64,000 nt of DNA from Lingula anatina. Its lineage: Eukaryota > Brachiopoda > Lingulata > Lingulida > Lingulidae. The notes beneath the pieces were generated by a model. That model was not told where the DNA came from and did not search any database. It saw nothing but the letters and a program-made list of their open reading frames with translations. Both the position numbers and the translations under genes were made by a program. The stretch's first letter is position 1. Each line of letters starts with the position of its first letter. The stretch covers positions 178,407-242,406 of the forward strand of contig NW_019775622.1 in the NCBI RefSeq assembly GCF_001039355.2, read 5' to 3'. Positions 11,601 to 25,700 of this stretch are shown one piece after another.

Positions 11601-13663
11601 TGATATGTCTGATGATTTACTCATTGGTGGAAATCGGATTCAAGGGATCAAAGTTAATGTGACCATACTTCCCGTTGACAACAATACCCCTGTGGTGGTG
11701 GTAGGGGGTCCACTTGTTGTGCCAGAAGGGAACAAGAGTGCCATCACATTGTCTCATATCAGTGCATCTGACGTAGATAGCGAGGTAGATGACATTCAGT
11801 GCACCATTATTGTCCAACCAACACAAGGTTACTTGGAAAATAGTGCACCAGGTGATGGCTCGGAAAAGTCACGGGCAGGTATGCCAATCAGTACCTTTAC
11901 AATGAAAGATATCCGTTTAATGAATATCAACTACGTTCAAAGTATTCATCAGGGTGTGGAGTCAACGGAAGACCGTTTCACGTTTAGATGTTCAGATGGT
12001 GTCAACTTCTCTCCAAACTTCTTCCTTGATGTTGTCATCATACCAGATAACGATGAAGTGCCAGAGCTCTACATGAGAGAATTTGTGGTTCTTGAAGGAA
12101 ATTCCCTTGTTATTGACACACCTATTCTTAATGCCATCGACAAAGATATTCCAGAACAGGAACTTATATTTCATATCCTAGAGGCTCCTGGCCATGGCAA
12201 GATCCTCCAGCAAAGGCCAACAGGATCAGTACAAGTGGACAGGTTTTCTGTCTCGGACATTTCTGATGGCTCCACCATTGTGTATGAACATGATGACTCT
12301 GAAACCACTGAGGACAAGTTCAAAGTTAAGTTGACAGATGGAAAGCATGAAGTTGAAAAAGAAATCTTGATCATGGTTATCCCAGTTGATGATGAAACTC
12401 CAAGGCTGACCATCAATAATGGATTGGAGGTTGATATTGGTGAAACCAAAGTAATCAATGACCAGGTACTCAAAGCAGAGGACTTGGATTCTGACGATTT
12501 GAACATCCAGTTCATTGTACGCAAGCAGCCTATCCATGGCTACTTGCAGAGAGTTGTTAATGGTGTCAGCTCAAATATTACCCGAGGGATGAACTTCTCT
12601 CAGTGGGAGATTGATGATGGAAGTAGGATCCAGTATGTTCACACAGGAGCAGAAGGTGTCCGAGACCTGATCAAGTTTGATGTCACTGATGGCTTCAATC
12701 CCCTAATCGATAGATATTTCTATGTTTCGGTAGAAGGCATAGACATGACATACCCAGAAGTCATCAACAAAGGCGTAGAATTACCTGAGGGTGGGTCTGT
12801 CATTTTGACAACTGACCTTTTGAGTACGTATGACTTAAATAGCCCTGATGAAAACCTCCAGTTTACTATCACACGGGCTCCTAGTAGGGGCCATCTTGAA
12901 AGCACAGACCAACCAGGGGTCCCGATTACAACTTTTACCCAGCTACAGCTTGCAGGAAACAAAATTCGCTATGTGCACATGAGTGAGGATGAAATGAAAA
13001 TGGATAGTTTTGAATTTGAGGTGACAGATGGTTATAACCCAGTTGTTCGTACTTTCCGGGTCTCTCTAAGTGATATTGACAATAAGAAGCCTGTCCTGAT
13101 GCTTGAACCACTACGAGTGAAAGAAGGAGGCACAAAACTTATCACACCATTTGAACTGAAGGCAGTGGATCGTGACACTGATGACACAAAAATACGATTC
13201 ACTGTGACTCAGATCCCAATTCATGGTACCATTAGGTACAACAATACTCGCTCTGTGACCACATTTACCATGGAGGACTTGAATGAAAACTTAATCACAT
13301 ATGCCCACGATGGCACCGAAACTCTTGAAGACAGTTTTGCATTGGTTGTCACAGATGGCACTCATACAGACTTTTTCGTCTTTCCTGACACGACCACCAC
13401 CACCCGAAGACCACAAGAAGTTTTGGTGGAAATTATTCCTGTTGACAATGGCGTCCCCCAGATTGCAGTCAATCGAGGTGGCGCGTCACTAGACCAACTT
13501 GGAGATGGAAGGCTTGGTTTCAGGTTCACTAACAAGGTCTTGAAGGCAGAAGATCGTGACAGTACAGGGGATGTCCTGAAGTATAAGATCATCACCCCTC
13601 CAGAACATGGCTACATCATCAATAGGGCACATGGGAACAAAAGTGTTGGGAACTGGTCACAAG
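8668..13663 (+). CDS. FREM-like exon 1: signal peptide, N-terminal domain, CSPG repeats 1 to 12 (part)
   Basis: A single 4996-nt coding exon (1665 codons plus one base) ending at CACAAG|GTAAGT. CSPG repeats begin at about residues 270, 393, 502, 637, 766, 879, 1009, 1133, 1246, 1364, 1476 and 1598. Most carry the signature: EG near the start, an AxDxD or similar acidic motif, HG in mid-repeat, a FTQ/FT-x-x-DI motif, then VTDG, and end in a PVDD/PVDN-x-x-P linker. Repeat 11 has a Thr-rich insertion (TTTTTRRP) before its last strand, at the position where human FREM2 also carries extra sequence. The N-terminal block DPERDL, QPGDRC and EYTHFG is characteristic of FREM2/FREM3. Potential N-glycosylation sites are frequent (for example NTSA, NITR, NKSA). 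Confidence 0.95.
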
Positions 13664-16600
13664 GTAAGTTATTTTGTATTTATTTATTTATTTTCTGATG
13701 GCATGTGCTCACAAGATTTGTTGAAAATGGACATTTCTGCCTCAACAGAATAATGGGAAAATGGGTGTTTATATGCTTAACAATAATCAATGCTGAAAGG
13801 TGATTTTTCAGATGTAGGAAGTTTGATCTAAAATGTTTTACCTGGCTCAACTTCAACATGGCTCCATTTAATTTAAATCAGTATGATTTGTTTTGATAAA
13901 AATATGTTATTATAGCTTCAGTCCCAAAGTTGTGTTGTTGTTTTAATATATATTTACACATTTCAAGAATTAATTCCTGATGAAGCTTACTGACGATACA
14001 AAGTGTATATTTTCTTTAAACTGGAATGAGAGATTTTTCCTCAAAGATCATCCTTTCAGAGTTGCCCAGTCTGCAATAACATATACGTTGAACAATTTAC
14101 TAGTAGTACTGTCTTTGATATTTGAAGAAAGTAACGTTCATATGTGGGTTGTTTTGATGTATTAGATGTAACATACACATACACCAAGACAGTTTCTGAT
14201 TTTACATGACACTAGTGCTGTTCAGACAGGACTGTTTAGACAGGACTATTTTAGACTGAATATTTCCATAACACACGCACATATAGACAGACCCCAACAA
14301 AATCTGGTATTGCTTTAACTTTGTGAATATAAACCATGTGCTAAACACATTTTTATTTGAACAAAGAAACTGGAATTTGTTTCTTATGATTTTTGCCAAG
14401 TTCACCAATGATTTAGTTCAAAATTTTGATATAGCTGAAATAATCCATCAATTTTGCTTTAAGAACTTTTATCTGTGAATGAGCTGAGCCTGTGATGATG
14501 CAAGTGAGAATGATTTCCGTTTAAAAAAAAAGCCAAGTCTCAACCCAGTCATTCTTGTTGTAGAATCAAGTCATGGTTGTTTTCAAATGTCAAATCAGCT
14601 TGTCATCTCTGGTATCAATAGCTGTGTGTGTTTTAGCAACAGCAGACTCTTGGTGTTAGCCAGTAAAAAAATGTGATAGCATACACAGACATGCAAATGG
14701 CAATGAGAGTATACGGAGTCAGGTTCGAAGCTAACGGGAACCTTTCCTTTCTTTGTAAATCAAAACCTACGTCTTGATCATTCTGGCTGATTGTACAATC
14801 TGTATATAATTCTTGGCAGAAAAGTAATCATTTGTCACGTCTGGCATTCTGAAGTAATAATCCCCCTTTTTTTATCCTTGTTTGTAAACCTCCTTTTTTC
14901 CAATTAGACCCTTTTATAATAAAACAAGCTTCCCAATGATACTTTATGCTCAGCATCACTTCCTTGCCTCCCATATAACTGGCTGATGTAATTGACTTAG
15001 ACGACAAAATATAAGGTGTAGATTTACGGGAGGTAGCTTTTATATGATACATCGGCTAATGTTCCACCACAAGTGACAGAAGTGATTGTGAAAGTATGAA
15101 AATCAGCTTATTATGTCTCAGGGAATTCTGAAGAAAATACTTGCTTAAAATGTGAGATATATTATATATTAACTGTAAAACTTAAAGGACCATTGTTTTA
15201 ATAACTTGCAGAGATATCAGTTAGATGCTGATGGTATTACTAATAATCATACAATAAAGAAAATGACATTATAGGAGATGTGCTCAGAATTTTAATCCCC
15301 ATACACCCTTGCACAGTGTGTGGACTGTCTTTTCCTATTTATATACCTTCCTTTTATGTGGTTTGTTTACAAATATGCAAAACCCCGGATGTCCTGAAAA
15401 GGCTGCTATAGTTATTATGTAACAGGTAAATATAATTGTATTGAACTTCACACACCCTTGGAAACATTAATAGAGCTTCTATGTCATAAATGCTCCATTT
15501 GACTACTGAATCCTTCCCGCGACATAATTATTATTCAATTTAGCAGAGGGATAATTAAATAACTTTGGATAAACATAAACCACTTAGCACATGATTGAAT
15601 AATAATGCCCCTCCCAGCATTCAACATCAATTTGAAAGCTTTCTTTCTTTCATTAAAGCAATTATATAAATTATACAATGACCTTCCTAAGGCAAATGCA
15701 TCTGATGGCTTTGTTTGAAATTAATTTGATTTGGTATGAAGGAGTAAAGGTATTGATACATGAAACAATAACAAAACGTGAATAAGTGAGTGGGTGGGTG
15801 AAGGGATATTTTGATTTGAATTGTACCATAATGTTTTCTTGCTTGGCCCAATTGATACATTAATTTAATCCGAATGCTCCGACTTGGGGCTCCACTTTGC
15901 CAAATTTAATAAGTAGCAGAGTATGCTTCCCACTGAGGAGATGACAGGCCATCAGATCAGCACAGGTGTGAGGTGCTTGATGAGGTGATTTATTAGGAGA
16001 CTGATAGAGTGAGAAATTGTTGGAATAAAAAACAACAGTGTAAACAAGTTCAAAGACATCAGTGTGATATGCATGATGGGTAGTAGTAATAGAGGTCGTG
16101 GTGACTGGTCTGGCACAGAATATGTCATGTCGTGACCTCTTCAGACAGGACAGTTTTTTTATTATGTACAGACACAGATGTGTCTGTACATATTGCCATC
16201 ACCTGCGTCTGTCGTCGCCGTTGCCGATCATGTCGCCGTCGCCGTCGCCGTGCACTTTCAGCATTAACACCATAAGTGGAAGACAGTTTTACTTTTTGGC
16301 TTTATATTTACAGCGCTGACTAATATTCATAAAACGCAGGTCAAGTTCGAAAATCAGCATGATCGGGCCATTATTGTAGAATTTATGCTGTTTTTTCACT
16401 TTTTAGCATATATGCAACACTGTTAACACATTTCAAGGAAAACCGATAGGCCTGTTGTCATGAAACTCACAGGAAAAATCGATCTTACTAAAACGCAGGT
16501 CAAGTTCGAAAATCAGCATGATCGGGCCACTATTTTAGTAGTTATGCTGTTTTTTCACTTTTCAGCATATATGCAACACTGTTAACACATTTCAAGGAAA

Positions 16601-19600
16601 ACCGATAGGCCTGTTGTCATGAAACTCACAGGAGTGGTCAATTTTACTAAAATGCAGGTTGAGTTTGTAAATCAGCATAATCGTGCCATTATTTTAGAAG
16701 GTATGCTGTTTTTTCACATTTCCTCAGATTCAATTTTTAGGCATGTTAACAGTCTCATTATTAAACTAATAAGATACGTGAAAGTGTTTGTTTGACATTT
16801 CCTGCATCTTTACAACATTGTTAGTTGATTTTGTAAAAATGATGGTAAACATGTTATCGTGTTTTGTGTAATAAAGTTTCAAAAATGGAAATAAACTCAT
16901 ATCATTGCAATTTGTCAGATTCAATCATTCACTATGTTCAGAATCTCAGAATGGAAGAAATTGGACATTTAACACTGCTCTATTGATACTTTTCTCATCT
17001 CATCAATTTTCTTAGTTGATCATATAAAAATGGCAGTAAACTGTTAATTTTATGTTAAAAATTGTTAAAAATGGGGAAAAAAACATTTCAGAACAGTGCT
17101 GTCTTGTTTACATTTTGGCATTTTCAAGTTGTGACTTTGAAGTTCCATGGGCCTGAAGACCTTTGCTAGTCACATTTTCTGAATATCCATGATACTAATA
17201 TTTTATTATTAAAAATTGATGGTCATTATGCTGTTAAACATTATGTAATATTGCATCAAAATTTGAAAAAAACCTATTTTGGGCACTGCTCCCATGATTA
17301 CCTTTTAAGAAAAACCATGTCACTTACTGTTCTCAAACTTACAGGAAAGAAACATGGGACTAAAATACAGCTTCAGTAGGCAATGCAATATGCCAGATAA
17401 ACAGTTTTTTTGTGAAAATTTAATTTTTCACATATTGGCATTTTCAAGGTGTGACTTTGAAGTTCCACAGGCTTGAAGACCCAGGCTAGTCACATTTTCT
17501 GAAAATCCATGATACATATATTTTGTTATTAAAAATTGATTGTCATTATGCTGTTAACCATTATGTAATACTGCATCAGAATAGAAGAAAACACAATTTT
17601 GGGTGCTGCTGCCATGATGACCATTATGGGAAAACCATGTTACTTATGATTGCCAAACTTTCAAAAAAGAAATACAGGACTAAAATGCAGCCTGAGTTGG
17701 AAAAGCAGTCTAATTGACTTCTTTTTCTGGAAGTTTTACATTTTCAAAGTGTGAACTTGAACTCCCATGGGCCTGAAGCCTTATGCTTGTTTCACATTTT
17801 ACTTACATTGGTATTACCTGTTGAGCATAATTAAAATTTGATGTTGAATTTGCAGTTTAACATAATGTACTTTTGCATCAGAATTGACAGTAGCCTATTT
17901 TGTTATTTCCTGCTTTTTGTCTGTACATTTGACAGCTTTGCTGCCTTGTTTTTTTTTATTCTGCTTGGCTTTAAAATAAAAAAAGGGTTATGATCGAGTT
18001 GGTTTTATCTGAACAAAGACAAAACAACCCTTGAAATGTACAGTAGATTACACTATTTGGATAATTTTTGAAATAATCTGGAGTCATGCTACTATTTTCT
18101 TTATCAGATGAACAGATTTTCCACCTGATTCTGTTGAGTAATAAGCTAGAAATGAGTATAAAAAAATGATATTATAATAAAAACTGATATCTCAGAAAGA
18201 CATTTCTGTCAGTGCAGCAAGTAGCTGCCTGGGTGTTTGACCTTCTGTTGACCACGACTAGCAGCAGCTGATGGATTTTCCTCACCTGTGGCATGTTTCA
18301 TTGTTCCACAATGTTTTTCCCCTTGAAATTCGTCTTAACTGTTAGTCCAAAAATTTAGCTGACATAAATGCAGGATGAATTCACAGTAGCCCAAATAAGG
18401 ATATAGTAACTGTAGGCTTAACACATTAGCCACATACTTCTTGTTATGAAACAGGTTCAATAATTAATTTTATTAGACTACTACTGATTTATTACTTGGT
18501 CTATTTTTTTTTTTTTTTTTTTTATGTGCGAAATCAAAATACTCAGAGAAAAGTGCTATTTTTACTTCTTGGACATGACACAAAATGAAAAAGAGTGTTA
18601 CAGCAAACGAGTATCATGTGTGTTTTTGTGTTTGTGCATTTTTGTGTTTCAGTTCTGAATTCAAAGTGGTATTAAAAAGCACTTATATTTTGGAAAAAAG
18701 TTTGATGTATTCTGTATTATGTCTGGACAAAAAGCAGAGAAGATTTATGGAATTCTTTTGATGGTTAAATCAAAGTAAGGGAATATATCTAAAAGCCAAA
18801 ATGGCTAGAAAACGACAAGTCAACTGTGGGACTGTAACACTTGATTTGCTTACATATAGCCTTTAAGTGATGCTATTACAGATATAACTTGACAGCTTTG
18901 TAAGTAAGCAGTTTATCTTCCTTAAACTCTTGAATTGTTCAGTACAGGGCAGTAGTTAATATACAGTTATCTGTATGGGGTGTTTGGCTGTGTTAGACAT
19001 CATGTCCATGTTTCGAAGGTAAATCTGTAAATTATGACTGTCTGTTTATTTGGCCAGTCTTGATTTCTTACCTTGATTGATGATTAATTATCTCCAATTT
19101 GCCCCAGAACTAATGACATAATAATTGAATCCTTACCTCAAGACGGCAATTACCATATTACCAACCTGGCAATTAAGTCCTTTGGATGTGTATCAGCAAT
19201 GCTGTTAGATCAGCCAAGAGGATGGTTGATCTTAAGTTAAAAGGTTATCCATGTTCTTTTTTTCAAACATCAGCAGTTAAGTTCCATAAACTACTAGCTA
19301 TCATTTATGAAAAAATATGCTTTGGGGGAATTCATCAGGAATTAGGCACCTACAACCTAGGCAATACATGGCCTCCAGGCTTTTCACACTTACATGCTTA
19401 AAAATGTAAACAGACTCATATTTCAGCTCAATTCATTATTAACAGGATCGGATTAACATAGTATTATATTGTTATCATACCTTATACAAATATTATATCT
19501 GCTGTGCTTTATATGAACATAATCTGGGGGGTTTAAATAGATGTACCTACAGAAGTTGAATTACCACCTGATATTTCTTGTATCTCTATCCTAGGTCATC

Positions 19601-19682
19601 AATGTCAGCCTGCTTATGACATCATAATTGCAAATTTTACATGTGTTAAAATGTACATACACACATGCACGCACAAACACAA

Positions 19683-19713
<31 letters not shown>

Positions 19714-22700
19714 TTAAAACTGTATCGGTTTATGAGAATAAATGGCAAAAAAATAATTAAAGAGAAGGTGTTTGTTCATAAAGTCAGTCTATTGACAAAT
19801 GAAAAAATAGTTAAAATGGAACGAAAATCTTATAAAGAAAATATTGAAAATGCATTTAAATTATTTTTAGTGGCAGACTGCCTGACAATAATTCATGTAT
19901 TTAACCTTTACCTAAACATTTCTTGCTGATCATCACATAACATTTGATGTAGATCATTTCACTCCACCTCAATTCTGAACTCTTTGGGTAGAGACAGTTC
20001 TGGTTAAAAATAGTGCTTTAAGAGGTTTTCCAAGATGATGCCTGGGCTGGAGTCTTCTGTAAAGACAGATTTGACTGAGGCCTGAAGGGTGAATGCAAGG
20101 CCCTATCATGGCGTATTTGCTACATAGGTTAGACTGAAGTTATGCAGAAAACTGATGTTATATTTGGTGAAAAATAATCTGCTTGTATTTGAAAATGTAC
20201 AATTTTCTTCTCAGATCATTGCCTCACAGAGGATTAAAGAATTGTATTTATTGAAGATGCAGTTTTATTACTGTCAGTGTCACAATTGATTGTCTCTGTT
20301 ATTTATAGGTTACATTTCAGATAAGAAATACCTGTTGGAAGCAACCAGTTTACCAGTTCATAGACTAAGATATGCTACCCTCTTCGTCCCTGGAAAAAAG
20401 TATTTCTGCTCAGTTCATTTTAACAGAAACAGCACATTTTTTGTTACCTGTCCAGTGCATGTTGATTGATTGAGGGTCTACAGGGTGTGTTTGTTATTTT
20501 GCTGGAGTCTGTGTCAGAAGTGTTACCCTTCTTCCATCTTTATGTTTCCTGACTGGGGTATATTGATTTAATGTGCTGCAATAACATGTTGTAACAATCT
20601 TCAGCGTGTCTGGCTCAGGGTTATTGGCTTTACTCCTTGGGGCGCATTCAGAACGATTTGATCCACGGACTAATAGATCCGCGGATCAAATATGGCGCAA
20701 CCCACTTGAAAGCTTGCTGAGATTTAATTGCTCTGGGACGGTGCATGTGGGAAGCGGGAATGCATTGTCTTTTGCACGCCATATTTGATTTGCAGAATAC
20801 TTAGTTCGCGTATCAGCTTTGTTGTGAATGCTCTCCTTGATGTAATGTGTCTGGAAGAAAAAAAAGTACATGCATGTAACTGTGACACTTTGGTCATTAC
20901 CTTCTGTGTGAAACTCACATACTAGTAACATGAACAGAAATATTGTTAAATAGTGCAAGGAACAAGGGTGTTACTCGGAGAGGGAATGTTGTTTGTAGAT
21001 TGTAATACCTGGTTACCTGAACTGTTTGAATTATGTTCACTTCTTAGCTAGGGTGGTAATTGTAACAGTAATGCAACAATATTGATAACACTTGAAGGAA
21101 GAAGTTCATATCCTTTATTTTTTCAGCTGAGAAAAAGAGGGGTAGCTTGGTTCTTTATGTGCTTTTTCAGTTTTTCCTCGCTTCCTTTCTGGTGCAAAGG
21201 TTGAGGATTTGCAGAAATCATGTAATGACAGTTTGGCATCTTGTCCTTAGATAGCTAATGTGTAAGGCAAGTGGGAAGACAAGTGTTCTGCTTTCTTGCA
21301 AGTCAGATCTATCTGTTGTAAGGCCAATAAGATCCATTGAAAACATTTTGTGCGTTTTTAGATTAGTAGTATAGTGTACACCCTTGTTTGCAGACACTGT
21401 GGTACATGAAATCTTATATGTGAATTATTTGTTAACTTCTTCTAATTAGTTATCTGATTGTTTACATGACGCAGATTAAAATCACCAGTCACCTTCTATA
21501 AGGGCCAGTCAGTATGTGATCATTTTCAGATTTTTAGCTCGCAGTGAAAAGACAAATTTGACATATTGTGTCTTGTTTCAAGGAGTTACAACCAAAACAT
21601 ATCTACATGTTATACATGTATGTTACCTAGAAGATAAACTGAATGTGGTAAACACAGGTGCTTGGATGTACCCACGCAAATCTTGGCACATTTAGGTGAT
21701 GTAAGAGCATCACTACATTTCCCAATGGCTGCTATATTGAGGGAGATCATTCAGCCTGTATATTTTTGCAGGTGCCCCGTGTAGTAATCCATGTGCATAC
21801 CAGAAACATTCTTTTGTAGTGCTCATTCAGCAGAAGACAGGCGTGCGCAAACAAAGATATATTTTCTATTTGATCAACAAGCCGTACTCCAGAGGTGATT
21901 ATTTTATAATGATGGAGGTATTTTAGTATTGAATGCATACTACAAGGGCAAGTGATTGCCAGCTACTTGGAGAATCTGGTGATTTAGTTACACTTGCATT
22001 GGGTTTTATTTGGATTGTGTCCCCCCAAATAGATAACATGCTGAACAAAGTGATGAAATATTGAGCTGGCAGGCAGAGAGGTGGAGACACGATGGAGAGA
22101 GGGTGGATGGGAACAGAAGTGGACAAAAATTTCAGAGGAAATGCTGTTCAGCTGGGGGTTGGGGTGGGGGTGGGGGTACTGCAGAGCGCCTCAGATATAG
22201 TGCTTATTGTGTTATTAACATGAGAACAACACCTGAAAACAGCATGAAAAAGACTCAACTGTCTTAGGTATGGGAAACCATCCATTTGCGTTTACAATAT
22301 CTTGTTTGGGGAAAGCGGGTACTACACCTTGAAAAGTAACATATAACCATTTTCGCCAAGTACAAGGGACCTGTAGAAATATAATTCCATTTTATCTAAA
22401 ACGTCTGTCCATGATCTCCTAGATGGCATAATAGCTGCATTTTTATGGCAGAAATGTCATAATTAGTGGCTAGGTTTGCTCAGTCACCAGACGAGCTATC
22501 AGCACAAATCTGAAGGCAAACTGTGGTAAAGTACTACAATATGGCATGTTTTCCAGATCTTATCTGAAGAAACGTGAAATAAAAATTCTTCATTGCCAAC
22601 TGGGTGTAACAACTTTTGAACAAAATATATGATAATGGAAATATGTCACGATTATGTATTTAATTATTTATAAGATATGTGTGAAACCAAGTGTGATTCC

Positions 22701-25700
22701 TTGTAAGAGAAAAATATAATGTAAGAAGGCAATTAACCGTTAGTGTTGAGCACAGCTGAAACCAACATTTCAGCTTGTTGTCAGCTGATACGTGTTGTAA
22801 TTAATGTTCTCTGGTAATGATTTACCCAGTGTAAACAAACCTCTGAACATGCACAATGGAAAATGTAACTTCATGTAAAAATACACATTTGCAATAGAAT
22901 TTATACTGAGCTGTAAATGTGTATTGACATATACATGATTTAATAATTGTTATTATTTTCAATGAGATGGCCAATTGTTATTTTTAATGTGAGATAATTC
23001 ACTGCACTCAAAAGGCCTACATCTCCCCAATTATTATAACTTTTTTTTTTTTTTTTTTTTTTTTTTTNNNNNNNNNNNNNNNNNNNNNNNNNNNNNNNNN
23101 NNNNNNNNNNNNNNNNNNNNNNNNNNNNNNNNNNNNNNNNNNNNNNNNNNNNNNNNNNNNNNNNNNNNNNNNNNNNNNNNNNNNNNNNNNNNNNNNNNNN
23201 NNNNNNNNNNNNNNNNNNNNNNNNNNNNNNNNNNNNNNNNNNNNNNNNNNNNNNNNNNNNNNNNNNNNNNNNNNNNNNNNNNNNNNNNNNNNNNNNNNNN
23301 NNNNNNNNNNNNNNNNNNNNNNNNNNNNNNNNNNNNNNNNNNNNNNNNNNNNNNNNNNNNNNNNNNNNNNNNNNNNNNNNNNNNNNNNNNNNNNNNNNNN
23401 NNNNNNNNNNNNNNNNNNNNNNNNNNNNGGGGGGGGGTAGGGCAGCAGCAATTTATGACACCATATTTTTAAGGCAGTACTGTAATCAATGACTTATATT
23501 TTATAGGGTCAGAGAGTACACGGCAGGTGCAATATGGGTGAATGAGTGAATGGAAGGGGGCATGATATAAATCTTTCTTTTTTCTTATGTTTTATAAAAG
23601 TCATCGGATATATCATCATATATCATCATACATGTTATAACATACAATTTGATGCCACCTCCAGCACAGTTTGAACTAAACCTGTTTTCAGACCAATATT
23701 TGGAAGCAGACGGTTTGATTGTAAATAAATGTCTGGGTCAAGCTGGGAGACCTGTCTAATCCCTCAATTAGCCCGCCCACTCATTGTGGTGATTAGTTAA
23801 CACAAGGATTACATACCAGTAGAGTGCAATCAAGCTGTCTTCTTTTTTATCAGTATCCATTGACACATGTAGTGTGTGCAGTTTTTAAATTTTTTTTTCG
23901 ACCTTCATATCAGTCCTGGTTGTGATAGCACAAAGAAAATTATACTCATGTAGGACCCATACTGCTCCTTTCTGTTTTTGGTTTAATGAGAGTGCATAAA
24001 TATAAAATAGCCACCTCTCCCCCTTACATCAAATGGAAAGTAATTGGGTATTTGATCCACCATATTTCTGTCTCTGGTTTTTTCTCAAATCAAGGTGAGA
24101 GAGGTTGTCAGACACGGGATGTCAATAGCCCAGTTTCATGCTTTACTGACCAGTACAATAAGTGGTGTAGGGATTTCAGAAGGGTTATGTAGTCATTCAA
24201 GCACCTGCTGGTAGAGAAAAGTATAATGTCACGGATAAAAATTGTACAGATACTACTGTGCAGTCAGAAAGATTTCCCTTATCAATTTTCAATACCAGGT
24301 CTTCATTTGTTTACATACATCTCCCCCTTCCTGTTGAAGTAAGTGACAATAGTTAAGAGGGCATACAATCCGCAGACTAGAAATTGTAGACAAGATAGGA
24401 CAAGTGGGTCCTTTCTACTGGCGTATGGACTTAATTTGGTCTGGCTGAGTTTAATAAACTTCACACCCGGAGTAATTAGATGGTGCGATAAGGCAGAGTG
24501 GTTGTGTCTGTCTGGTTAAGCACATGGTCAGTACACTTTACAAGCCAAACAGCTCACTTCATTCCTTCTGCTCAGGTTTCTCTCCAGATTGTTGTTTTAA
24601 TGTCAAATAGATACATTTTGATGACTTCAAAGCGATGTGTATCTGAAGATGATACTGTTATAGGTGTGGATGAGCACATTGGGCACTCTATGTGGGTGGT
24701 TTAGACAAAAAGGAGAAAAAGAAAATATTAATAAAACAGGTAGCAAGTTGAATGTGCTGTCTGTTTATTAAGTTACATTTGAGTTTGTGAAATAAATACA
24801 GGATAAATATTAAAAATTTTAAAATAAGTAATCTGATTTTGATTGTAAGAATTCTTTACACAGGAAAATGAACTTAGCCTGTGCTAGATGTTTGAATTGG
24901 TGGTATGATTCAATAACTTGCAAAACAGTAGCTGCGTAGAAAATTGTATAAGTAAGTTGTCTGAGCAGGGCTGTCCAGTCATGCTGTCCATTCCATTTAG
25001 ACTTTATTGTCCTCAAAAATTGACTGGTTAAGATATGACCTAGGGAAATTTCACTGTTTGGTGTATATGGAGTGCATACAGGGCATAAAATACTCGTTGG
25101 TGACCAAAGTGCAACTTAACATTTATTTGAAATAGACATTAAAATGTGCACGTGCCCACACGCACACACACATCCTTTCCTTCAGTGAATCATTTATAAA
25201 AAGAAAAAATAATTAAACTTTCCTTCCTTTTACAGCTGCGTAGAGAGAGTGATGTCAGTTTATCCATACAGTTCCTGTTATTGGATCATTTGGAAACAGA
25301 ATGTTAATTATTTCACCACATTGTGCCTTTTTCAGCCAGCTTTACCCATGAACTGAAAGGATTGTGTGGGCATTGATACAGCAATGAGGCTCTGCCTCTC
25401 AGGCCCCATTCAGAATAGGGGACTTACTAGTCTGAGGGTCAAATATGGCGACCCACTACAAAGCTTGCTGCCTAATTAGCTAATAGACACTGAATAGATA
25501 TCTGGTGGGGAAGTCAAGTGGGTCGGCCAGATTTGACCCTCAAACTAGTTAGTCCCCTATTCTGAATGGGGCCTCAGACAACCAATAGTTATTTTCATCA
25601 AAAGCAGGTTACTTTTCATTGTTGATCCAAAGACCACATTTGGCCAGTATACATATCAGGCTTTGTCCCCATTAGATTGATATTAATTGATTAATGTTGA

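Noticed and set aside
23017-23451. 144-codon frame across the N gap
   Set aside because: It consists of unknown residues plus lysines and prolines read from the homopolymers.
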